From positions 1 through 38,303 of the forward strand of contig DASQDR010000040.1 of the NCBI GenBank assembly GCA_035634055.1: a DNA stretch of 38,303 nucleotides. The letters run 5' to 3'. The notes below the pieces were generated by a model. The model was not told the origin of the DNA. It saw nothing but the letters and a program-made list of their open reading frames with translations, and did not search any database. Made by a program: the position numbers and the translations under genes. The DNA comes from JAICTV01 sp035634055 (lineage in GTDB: Bacteria > Planctomycetota > Phycisphaerae > Tepidisphaerales > Tepidisphaeraceae). Shown here piece by piece: positions 32,901 to 38,303 of this stretch; within the stretch, counting starts at the first letter, position 1; every line of letters begins with the position of its first letter.

Positions 32901-35202
32901 CTCCACCGGCGCCGGCGCCGTCAGCTACCCGAACAACTGGCTGCGCCTGGCGCGCGTCGGCAACGTGCTGACCGGCTATCGCAGCACCAACGGCACCGAC
33001 TGGACCGTCGTCGGCAGCACCACCGTCACGCTGGGAGCCAACGTGCTGCTCGGGATGGCGCTGACCAGCCACGACACCACCAAGCTGGCGACGGCGCAGT
33101 TCCGTGACCTGGCGGACCTCAAGGCGCCCGCCGACACCGCGCCGGGCGCGCCGACGAACCTCATCGGCACCGGCTCGCAGTCCGGCATTGCGCTGGACTG
33201 GGACGACAATCCGGAGTCGGACCTGAAGCAGTACAAGGTCTATCGCAGCGACGCCATCGACGGCACCTTCACGCACATCGCGACCGTCAACGGCAGCAGC
33301 TACGACGACGCCAGCGCCCCGGCCGGCCAGACCAGCTACTACCGCGTGACCGCCGTGGACCAGGCGAATCAAGAATCCACCGCCCACGCCAGCACCAGCG
33401 CGACGCGCCCTGCCGCGGACCTGCCGCCGGCGACGCCGCAGAACCTGATCGCCACCGGCTCCGAGTCCGGCATCGCGCTCGACTGGGACAACAACACCGA
33501 CGCCGACCTGAAGGGCTACAACGTCTACCGCAGCCCCAATGGCAGCACCGGCTGGACGCTGCTGAACACCGGCGGCGTGCTGAGTGAATCCGCCTACAAC
33601 GACGCCGCCGCCCCGGCCGGGCAGACGAGCTACTACCGCGTGGTCGCGGTGGATGTCCTGAACCAGGAGTCCGCCTCGCCCGCGACGGCCAACGCCGTCC
33701 GCCCCTCGGTGCCGGACAACACCGCGCCCGCGCAGCCGCAGAGCGTTGTCGCCACCGGTTCGACCTCCGGCATCGCCCTGACGTGGAGCGCCAACGGCGA
33801 GAACGACTTGGCCGGCTACGACGTCTTCCGCAGCAGCAACGGCGTCGATGGCTGGACGAAGCTGACCACGCTCGGGCCGATCAACGCGACGAGCTACAAC
33901 GACAGCGACGCGCCCGCCGGCGCCACCAGCTTCTACCAAGTGGTGGCCGTCGACACCTCCGGCAACGCCAGCACCCCCGCGACCGCGCAGGCGGACCGCC
34001 CCAACAGTGGCGGCGGGCCGGCGATCTCGGTCAACTTCCAGCTCAACAGCTCGCCTCTCGTGGCCGGCTACGAGCAGGACAATGGTGACCTCTACGGCGC
34101 CCGCGGCAACGGGCTGACCTACGGCTGGAACAAGAGCCACACCGGCGACGACCGCGACCGCAACAGGATCGGCGACCAACTGCTCGACACGCTCGTGCAG
34201 ATGCAGAGTAACTCGACCTGGACGATCGACGTCGCCAACGGCACGTACGAGGTGAAGGTCAGCGTCGGCGACTCGCAGTACAGCAGCACCAACACCCTCA
34301 GCGTCAACGGTGTGAGCTACTGGACCGGCCAGGCGCTGGGGATCAACCAGTTCGCCAACAAGACGATGACGGTCACGGTCAGCAACGGCAAGCTGGTGGT
34401 GAGCAACGCCGGCGCGGGCGACCGCCAGACGAAGCTGAACTACATCGTCATCACGCCGACGGGCGCGACGCCGACCAAGCCCGCGACGCCCACGAACCTA
34501 GTCGCCACGGGCACGGGCGGCGGGATCCAACTGGATTGGAGCGACAACGCAGAGGCGGGCGTCACCTACGACGTCTTCCGCAGCAGCGCTGTCGATGGCG
34601 CCTTCACCAAGGTGAACGCCACCGCCTTGTCCGCCAGCGCGTTCCTCGACGACACGGCCCCGGTGGGGGCCACCAGCTTCTACCGCGTCGTCGCGATCAA
34701 CGCTGGCGGCACGTCCGATCCGGCGACCGCGTCCGCCTTCCGACCCGCGCCGCTGCCGACGGTGAAGGTCAACTTCCAGCTCGACGGCTCGCCGCTGGTC
34801 GCTGGCTACGAGCAGGACAATGGTGACCTCTACGGCGCCCGCGCCGGCGGCCTGACCTTCGGCTGGAACAAGAGCCACACCGGCGACGACCGTGACCGGA
34901 ACAAGAACGCGAACCAGTTGCTCGACACGCTCGTGCAGATGCAGGGCAACTCGACGTGGACCATCGACCTGCCCAACGGCACCTACACGGTCAAGGTCGG
35001 CGTCGGCGACTCGCAGTACGGCAGCACCAACACCCTCAGCGTCAACGGGCAGAGCCTCTTCGCCGGCGTGGCCCTGGGGATCAACCAGTTCCAGTCGCAG
35101 ACGCGGACGGTGACGGTGACCGACGGCAAGCTCACCCTGAACAACGCCGGCGCCGCTGACCGGCAGACAAAGCTGAACTTCATCGAGATCGCCCCCGCCT
35201 GA
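26911..35202 (+). CDS. Giant modular surface protein, about 2,763 residues
   Basis: The GTG at 26911, after GGGGAGA, opens a protein with a basic start and the planctomycete tag LESRRLFSA (about 50-58). Approximate domain order: laminin-G-like sandwich (60-300); Ig-like Big_5 (304-414); glucose/sorbosone-dehydrogenase-like beta-propeller (421-847, with GLAFDAAGNLWVSHNQ and LAFGPDGALYFSQG); HYDIN/choice-of-anchor Ig-like domain (851-964); two related blocks opening NEPSLQQI and VEPSLQQI with an Ig-like insert; four FN3 repeats (about 1504-1885); a DUF1349-like lectin domain (1887-2070); three FN3; a malectin-like domain (2370-2517); FN3; and a second malectin-like domain (2616-2763). The eight FN3 repeats share GYNVYRS and SYYRVTAVD. 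It is most likely exported and binds glycans. No C-terminal membrane anchor is seen. Confidence 0.93.
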   Translation: MSFRPKPSKKSFGPRTRAASGRPGGPAGGAAARGSGRDLTRAWAPIIEGLESRRLFSATTVQPLPFALDFSSAVGNDVLDKDNQSTGFTRIQANKNGNEYQKSLIDLDTAAGVLKITTSGNSTVGSNYESGNTLINGLETQFDGTTSGWKVTARLIGPLGFINNPSEQGGIMFGPDQDNYIKLVAVSQPNGQFIQFTDEQSNGTGYVHSVNTFQSVGSFSSINTLDLQLVGNAANGTVRAYYNINGTGFVEVGNQAVTLTGAKKSAFFNATSRAGLIALHKNDVGPITVTFDRFAIEPGTAVSAQPQVTTSRPANGQIDVPRDGFVAADVFLPTPGANIDGATLNGSTVKLYRTSDLAPIDAVLNTSGGGDAIVLTPTVALEKGTKYTFEVTSGLQDTSGAPFQPYTATFTTDNKDLPINSTLAFEKIALPTATGHQYTAVTVRGGKLYAATLDGVIHRFDIAASGALSTPFEIKTVQAKEGGPRMIIGLAFDAAGNLWVSHNQFTDINTNEAADWTGMISKLSGTDYTGYQRVVSNLPRSVRDHMTNQLAFGPDGALYFSQGANTAMGAPDNAWGLRGERLLNSAILRLDVTKVGAGTLDAKTKGDGGTYDPFAAGAALTLYATGVRNAYDLVWTSKDKLFAPTNGSAAGGTTPSTPPPPYSIQRIDGTYTSPNVQGSANVQQTQSDYVFNIVPGGYYGQPNPRRGEFVLNGGNPNSGIDPNEVTSYPVGTQPDRNYRGNITGAAAGTQGSAYRLGLNYSPNGIIEYQSGEFGGLLQGRLLVAEYSGGDDIAILTPDANGNITQVTRGVAGLTHFVDPLDIAEDPATGNLYVSEFGASKLTLVRPITPGAALTTDKQQIAFNDITGNTTGRTATLKITNTGTSSLTFPSNGFTITGDTAKFKITQAPPANTVVAPGASVDVTITFTATTVDQMSTAMLVLQSNDPNNKVVNIPLRGLGTSGTGSTNEPSLQQIMNLYGIPINVGDTSPNDTFIDNPPAMPNDEVVIQSFVKAGGGPVTIEPLAVFGVGNADNKTATFRFGHYTSGNRSDVTELFASIGQVNGNDQTVNPVVVGETSFDPGAESFGLYTWWENFTGATIKRPTLYQEDAFNTAYDAKSPRKLRFYKLEDAGGNVVPNAYVFGWEEFTSAYDQQDFVGIIRNVKPANAAAGPEIGLENLDSGVFTGRMVFNRIQKPGNVDPKPDNITHDTGTLRIWNTGTTALSISSVTATSGWTVSNVPTSIAAGKFADVTVQFVANPGVTSGMREYTGTLTINSSDADEPVSTVSLHGNWKWENENNVEPSLQQIVSGFGFSTVIAHSGQSVDGDGKYERVGEEVLSSYWFRANTSLPVTIRQIAAWHGQGDTPDTKWFLKSSTTNKPTIFEHDADEGQSYLPHLNNGVTGINGKVGTVDLTKPAIGTFTPASGSNPAFGFAVDGETSDRNLNGKPSAVDQGHHVRFWVARDQKGNIIANTYLMAMDYSGINYDYQDNVYLISNVRPESGPGVPNGVVASASGAGNAINWNDSNEGNHKGYNVYRATSAGGAYTKLNSALLTSSDFLDVTAPVGAKAYYVVTAVDNAGNESARSAEVSATRTNDSGAPANPAGLAAVASVSGIALNWNNNGEADLKGYNVYRSTTAGGPWTKLNAAPFVNSDYVDGSAPAGVASFYKVTAVDTSSNESSGSFVNATRPSNDTTAPAKPTIVSTTPASTGIAIDWSNNGESDLAGYNVYRSADGSTGWVKLNGSLLIDSFFNDPGAPAGSISYYRVSAVDNSSNESAFATTSATRPADTTAPQQPVGLTFVASSAGIALDWSNNTTDPDLAGFNVYRSANGVDGWMKLNTTGLISNSSYNDAAAPAGQPSHYRVTAVDASGNESSPATGSATRPNVDATFAHADIGSPAPAGSLSPVAPPKDYDLLAGGADIFGNADSFGFAYREVSGDFDYKVRLNGLTNTHSFAKAGLMARESLASNSRNVMVAATPGANGHRFTYRGSTGGSTTSTGAGAVSYPNNWLRLARVGNVLTGYRSTNGTDWTVVGSTTVTLGANVLLGMALTSHDTTKLATAQFRDLADLKAPADTAPGAPTNLIGTGSQSGIALDWDDNPESDLKQYKVYRSDAIDGTFTHIATVNGSSYDDASAPAGQTSYYRVTAVDQANQESTAHASTSATRPAADLPPATPQNLIATGSESGIALDWDNNTDADLKGYNVYRSPNGSTGWTLLNTGGVLSESAYNDAAAPAGQTSYYRVVAVDVLNQESASPATANAVRPSVPDNTAPAQPQSVVATGSTSGIALTWSANGENDLAGYDVFRSSNGVDGWTKLTTLGPINATSYNDSDAPAGATSFYQVVAVDTSGNASTPATAQADRPNSGGGPAISVNFQLNSSPLVAGYEQDNGDLYGARGNGLTYGWNKSHTGDDRDRNRIGDQLLDTLVQMQSNSTWTIDVANGTYEVKVSVGDSQYSSTNTLSVNGVSYWTGQALGINQFANKTMTVTVSNGKLVVSNAGAGDRQTKLNYIVITPTGATPTKPATPTNLVATGTGGGIQLDWSDNAEAGVTYDVFRSSAVDGAFTKVNATALSASAFLDDTAPVGATSFYRVVAINAGGTSDPATASAFRPAPLPTVKVNFQLDGSPLVAGYEQDNGDLYGARAGGLTFGWNKSHTGDDRDRNKNANQLLDTLVQMQGNSTWTIDLPNGTYTVKVGVGDSQYGSTNTLSVNGQSLFAGVALGINQFQSQTRTVTVTDGKLTLNNAGAADRQTKLNFIEIAPA
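34021..35199 (+). repeat. Duplicated malectin-like module within the giant gene
   Basis: Two copies of about 440 nt (about 34021-34460 and 34759-35199) flank one FN3 repeat. Long stretches are identical at the DNA level, for example GAGCAGGACAATGGTGACCT in both, which points to recent duplication or gene conversion. Confidence 0.85.
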
Positions 35203-35242
35203 AGCGCGGGCCGCGGGGGCCTTGCATCTCCTTCCGTCTTCC

Positions 35243-35435
35243 CGTGGCATGGGCTGGCAGCCCATGGTGCGTGTACTCACGCACATCGGGCGCAGCCCGA
35301 TCAAAGCCCTCCGCGGCCAGCGGGTGACGAAGTACATCCATGTACGCGCGGGCGAAGATCGCTCCGCGATTGCTTCTTTGCGGCTGCGCCGCGAGCGTGT
35401 GGGTACACACGCCATGGGCTGGCAGCCCATGCCAG
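35243..35435. repeat. Palindromic dispersed repeat, locus 2
   Basis: The 302-nt gap between the giant gene and the convergent oxidoreductase gene is filled mainly by one composite element. It starts with the head CATGGGCTGGCAGCCCATG (35248-35266), followed by a unit B body with ATCGGGC-GCA-GCCCGAT (35285-35301). It ends with an inverted unit A: a GCGATTGCTTCTTTGCGGC body and the same head in opposite orientation (35413-35431). The whole is thus an inverted pair with outward heads, like the cluster at 12487-12857. Flanks 35203-35242 and 35436-35504 show nothing clear. Confidence 0.85.
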
Positions 35436-35504
35436 GTAAAAAGTCGCATCGTGCGCGGATCGGTCGCCTTGGGCGATTGCGTAAGATTCCCCGCCACGGC
35501 TGCG

Positions 35505-36593
35505 TCACCGGGTCCAACCGCTCGCGTCGATCGGAACGGCCGCCCCCGTCTGGCTGCTCTGCCTGGCGGCGTCCAGCAGGATCATCGTGGGCAGCACGCT
35601 TCTCGCCGTCACGGCCGGCTCGCCCTCGCCGCGGGTGGCGGAGGCGAAGCGGTCCCAGATTATCGGCTCGGTCAGCACCCCGCCCGGGTCGACGACGTCA
35701 AGCTGCTGATCCCCGCCGTACCCCTCGCCCGGCGCTGGCGTGAAGGTGAGGCGCGCCCACGTCTGAAGATCGAACGCCAGCGAGTACGGCGATTCCGCCG
35801 ACCCCGCCGTCCCGTCCACGTGCCAGCGCGGCAGCGGACGGGTGGTGGTGGTGTTGATCTCGACCAGGCCGACCGCGCCGTTGTCGAAGTCGACGCAGAC
35901 GCGGGCCAGGTCATCGCAGTCGCTGGCCCACACGTTGCCGCGGAGCTGCGCGAAGGCGCGGATCGGCCGCGCGGGCAGCATCATCCGCCAGAGCTGGTCG
36001 AGGAAGTGGCTGCCCCAGTCGTACAACCCGCCCCCGCCGAAACCCGCCTCGTTGCGCCACCCTGGCCGCCACTCCTTCGCCGCCGGGCCGACGCACGATG
36101 CCCACTGGCCGATGCGGCTTTCGACGTTCAGCACGCGCCCGAGGGTGCCGGATGCGATCGCGCGGCAAAGCGTGAGGTAATCGAGGTCCCACCGCCGATT
36201 GTGAAAGACGCCCAGCACACGACGCTCGCGCTCCGCCAGATCGACCAGCGCCGCCGCCTCCCGGGCGTCGAGGGCCATCGGCTTCTCGACCATCACGTGC
36301 TTGCCCGCCCGCAGCGCTGCCGACGCCTGCTCGAAGTGCCGCGCCGTCGGCGTTGAGATCAGCACCGCTTGGACCGAGGCATCGCCGAGCAGCGCGTCGA
36401 GCGAGTCGAACGTCCGCAGCCCGTCGTGCTGCTCCGCCAGCGCGCGGCGGGCTGGCGTGGGGTCGAACGCCCCAGCGGGCTCGGCGCCGCCGCACTGCCG
36501 AAGCCACGCCGCGTGCTCGGCGCCGATCCGCCCGAAGCCGACGATCCCTACCTTCAACCGCTCCCCCGCCGCCACGGCGCCGCCGTCACTCAT
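35505..36593 (-). CDS. Gfo/Idh/MocA family NAD(P)-dependent oxidoreductase (second copy)
   Basis: The 362-residue product has the Rossmann start LKVGIVGFGRIGAEHAAWL, the VEKPMALDAREA motif with the catalytic-type lysine, and a second domain with GGLYDWGSHFLDQLWRMM, where the H of GSHFLDQL is the usual active-site histidine. The N-terminal ACG-like segment AFDPTPARR follows the cofactor loop. It differs from the copy at 6412 in that histidine and in overall sequence, so the two are paralogues with different substrates. The ATG at 36593 is chosen; TAAGAT lies 8 nt upstream and there is no Shine-Dalgarno sequence. It is convergent with the giant gene across the repeat and divergent from the next FHA gene. 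Confidence 0.9.
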   Translation of the reverse strand: MSDGGAVAAGERLKVGIVGFGRIGAEHAAWLRQCGGAEPAGAFDPTPARRALAEQHDGLRTFDSLDALLGDASVQAVLISTPTARHFEQASAALRAGKHVMVEKPMALDAREAAALVDLAERERRVLGVFHNRRWDLDYLTLCRAIASGTLGRVLNVESRIGQWASCVGPAAKEWRPGWRNEAGFGGGGLYDWGSHFLDQLWRMMLPARPIRAFAQLRGNVWASDCDDLARVCVDFDNGAVGLVEINTTTTRPLPRWHVDGTAGSAESPYSLAFDLQTWARLTFTPAPGEGYGGDQQLDVVDPGGVLTEPIIWDRFASATRGEGEPAVTARSVLPTMILLDAARQSSQTGAAVPIDASGWTR

Positions 36594-36670
36594 GGTGGGC
36601 GATCTTATCGGGCCGCCCGAGCGGGTTTGCAAATGGCGCGATCCGATCGGGCCGATGCGTAGTAATACCG

Positions 36671-37285
36671 ATGATGACGCAACCGGCCGCGACGTCCCAG
36701 CAGCAACGGGGCGGACCGTACCTGACGGTGACGGTCAACCACGCGGAAATCCAGCGCCGCCCGCTGTCCGATCAGCACCCGCTGACGATCGGGCGGAGCC
36801 TCGACTGCGACCTGTGGATCGAGGACCCGATCCTCTCCCGCCGCCACTGCCGGGTCGAGCCCGCGTTGGAGGGCGACGGGTTCGCCGTTGTCGACCTTCA
36901 GAGCCGCAACGGGACGTTCGTCAACGCCAAGCGCGTGCAGGAGCGGCAGGCGCTGGTGGACGGGGACGTGATCACGATCGGGCGAGCGCACCTGAAGTTC
37001 CGCGCCAAGGGGTACTGTCCGCCGCGCCCGCGGGGGCCGGAAGAGGCGCTGAAGATGCACGCCAACCGCGCGGCGATGCACCGCGCGCCGGCCGGCACGT
37101 CCCAGCGCCCGCTGCCGACGCCGAAGGTCGCCGGCAGCAGCAGCGACAGTGGCGGCAGCATCGCCGGGGTCTCCAACGCCGACACCCGCTCGCCCGGCGA
37201 CAGCGCCGCCGGCGCCAGGCCGCTCCCCTTCCAGCGCCCGCCGGCCCGGCCGATCGTGAAGCCGGACGACGGGCCTGCCGCGTAA
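36671..37285 (+). CDS. FHA domain protein with Ser/Pro-rich tail
   Basis: The 204-residue product has an FHA domain (about 18-112): TIGRSLDCDLWIEDPILSRRHCRVE, then DLQSRNGTFVNAKRV and GDVITIGRAHLKFRA. These are the phosphothreonine-binding GR, SRRH and N-G motifs. The tail (115-204) is rich in Ser, Gly, Pro and Ala with no fold I can name. Two adjacent ATG codons (36671 and 36674) can start it. It shares a gap of only 77 nt with the divergent oxidoreductase gene. Its partner kinase is not in the window. It is distinct from the acidic-tailed FHA protein at 25854. Confidence 0.88.
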   Translation: MMTQPAATSQQQRGGPYLTVTVNHAEIQRRPLSDQHPLTIGRSLDCDLWIEDPILSRRHCRVEPALEGDGFAVVDLQSRNGTFVNAKRVQERQALVDGDVITIGRAHLKFRAKGYCPPRPRGPEEALKMHANRAAMHRAPAGTSQRPLPTPKVAGSSSDSGGSIAGVSNADTRSPGDSAAGARPLPFQRPPARPIVKPDDGPAA

Positions 37286-37301
37286 CCATTCGGTCCCTGT
37301 G

Positions 37302-38303
37302 CTAGCGGACCTTGCCGCTCAGGTTGCGGATGCGGAACTGGTCCGTCTTCGTGTTCCAGCGCAGCTCGTCGGCGGCGGTCTGCGAGCCGGTCTGATTGTC
37401 GACGACGGTGACCGGCCCGGCGGGGCCGCCGGTGGCGGTGAGGACCTGCTCCAGCGGGTGGTACGCGAGGTTGGCCGAGGTGAAATTGAGCCGCTGCGAA
37501 GTGACGCTGACATCGCCGGCGGCGGTGACCTGGCGAAGGCGGAGCTTCGTCGCGGCGTCGACCGGACTGGTGGCCGGCGCGGCCGCGGCCAGCGGCGCGG
37601 CGGCTGGCAGCGCCGGCGCGGCACCGGCTTTTGCCCCGGCGGCCGCGGGATCCGGTTCCAGGTAGGCCGTGAGCGTCATCGCGTTAAGGTTGAACGGCTG
37701 ACCGCCGTTGGCGTCGGGCCAGTGGACGACGCGCACGTCGCCGTTCAGCGATGCCGCCTGCACGCCCGGGTCGTACACGAGCCAATTCTTCCACTCGAAC
37801 GCGGTCCGCCCGCGGCCGCTGCCGACGGTTGGGCCCTCGGAGGCTTCCGCGCCCGCCGGGCGGTGGTCCTGGTAAAGCATCTGCCCCGCCGCCGGCACCT
37901 CCAGCCGTCCGGTCGCGCGGTCGTACGTGAGGATGGTGGAGTAGAGGTTCAGCCCGCGCGCGACGGTATTGTTCGGTCCCGGCAGCTCGCTCTTCACCTC
38001 GACCTTTCCGGTCAGCGTGGCGGCGGCGATCTCCTTGCCGGCCATCAGGGTCACCTGCGGCTGGCCGGGCTTCGCAGGCCTGGTCGCGGCGGCCGCTGCG
38101 GCGAGCGCTGCGGCCGCGGCTGACTCTCCGGCGGCGTGCGCGGGATGGGTCGTCGGCCGCAGCGCCAGCTTGGCGCGGAGGTGGTCGGCCGTCGCACCGT
38201 TGACCGTGCCGTCCGCCTGCACGCTGGTCATCGTCACGCCGCGATCCACGTCGATCAGGTCCGTGTTTCCGTCCACCCTGGCCGACCCCGCCCAGGCGAT
38301 GTC
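37302..38303 (-). CDS. OstA/LptA-like protein, 5' end beyond the window
   Basis: The minus-strand frame is open to the right edge, so the N-terminus is missing; at least 333 residues are visible. Repeated beta-strand phrases such as VTLMAGKEIAAATLTGKVEV, LTYDRATGRLEVPAAGQM, VTAAGDVSVTSQRLNFTSANLAY and LEQVLTATGG fit the OstA/LptA fold, the periplasmic bridge for lipopolysaccharide transport. Alanine-rich insertions (about residues 60-75 and 215-245 of the visible part) break the domains, which is unusual. If real, it links to outer-membrane assembly. The GTG at 38276 is an internal codon, not the start. It is convergent with the FHA gene, 16 nt from its stop. Confidence 0.6.
   Translation of the reverse strand, partial: DIAWAGSARVDGNTDLIDVDRGVTMTSVQADGTVNGATADHLRAKLALRPTTHPAHAAGESAAAAALAAAAAATRPAKPGQPQVTLMAGKEIAAATLTGKVEVKSELPGPNNTVARGLNLYSTILTYDRATGRLEVPAAGQMLYQDHRPAGAEASEGPTVGSGRGRTAFEWKNWLVYDPGVQAASLNGDVRVVHWPDANGGQPFNLNAMTLTAYLEPDPAAAGAKAGAAPALPAAAPLAAAAPATSPVDAATKLRLRQVTAAGDVSVTSQRLNFTSANLAYHPLEQVLTATGGPAGPVTVVDNQTGSQTAADELRWNTKTDQFRIRNLSGKVR

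Noticed and set aside
30847..34179. A 1,110-codon open frame on the minus strand
   Set aside because: Same reason: antisense shadow of the FN3 region with repeated GAGGVV-like phrases.

Overview
The window looks like a chromosomal segment of a high-GC planctomycete, most likely of class Phycisphaerae (inference). Two secreted proteins carry the short N-terminal tag of the LExRRxLxS type that marks large planctomycete surface proteins (LESRRLFSA in the 26911-35202 gene, LERRALMSA in the 17297-18370 gene). The gaps also hold palindromic dispersed repeats whose spurious translations (MGWQPM-like, SVPHRWL-like, NRRWTRINAD-like) I recall from genomes of this group. I see no prophage, integrase, transposase, CRISPR array, rRNA or tRNA.

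Layout. 1-5392, mostly plus strand: an M42 metallo-aminopeptidase (its first base is off the window), a sugar-phosphate isomerase/epimerase-like TIM barrel, a possible 34-residue membrane peptide on the minus strand, a tandem DUF3467 protein, a CPA1 Na+/H+ antiporter and rsmH. 5345-5525: a large inverted repeat in which the convergent genes rsmH and a DUF72 gene both end. 5522-8647, minus strand: an RNase HI-zinc ribbon protein, a small membrane protein, a Gfo/Idh/MocA oxidoreductase and the DUF72 protein. 8810-12386, plus strand: a glyoxalase-acetyltransferase fusion, a half-size EamA transporter, a PHA-system protein, a lone nuoD and a TrkA-N protein. 12387-12917: a repeat cluster. 12918-18370, minus strand: a large HerA-like ATPase, a small unknown protein, prfB with its programmed frameshift, and a secreted two-domain carbohydrate-binding protein.

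18882-21597, plus strand: a GntR/FCD regulator, an acyl-ACP desaturase and a glycine-rich RRM protein. 21675-25204, minus strand: a frameshifted PIN toxin with its UPF0175 antitoxin, ffh and an HtrA-like protease. An HxlR regulator (25299) is divergent from the protease. A first FHA protein (25854-26432, minus) is divergent from a modular surface protein of about 2,760 residues. A second repeat element lies at 35243-35435, followed by another Gfo/Idh/MocA gene, a second FHA protein, and an OstA/LptA-like gene that runs off the right end.

Most of this is core and housekeeping content (translation: prfB, rsmH, ffh; respiration: nuoD; lipid: desaturase; ion balance: antiporter, TrkA-N) mixed with surface and carbohydrate genes. 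Gene order is loose: nuoD and rsmH stand outside their usual clusters. The most distinctive non-coding signals are the palindromic repeats at three convergent gene junctions, the prfB frameshift under a near-consensus promoter, and a set of start codons that sit 6-8 nt behind a TAnnnT box and suggest leaderless mRNAs.
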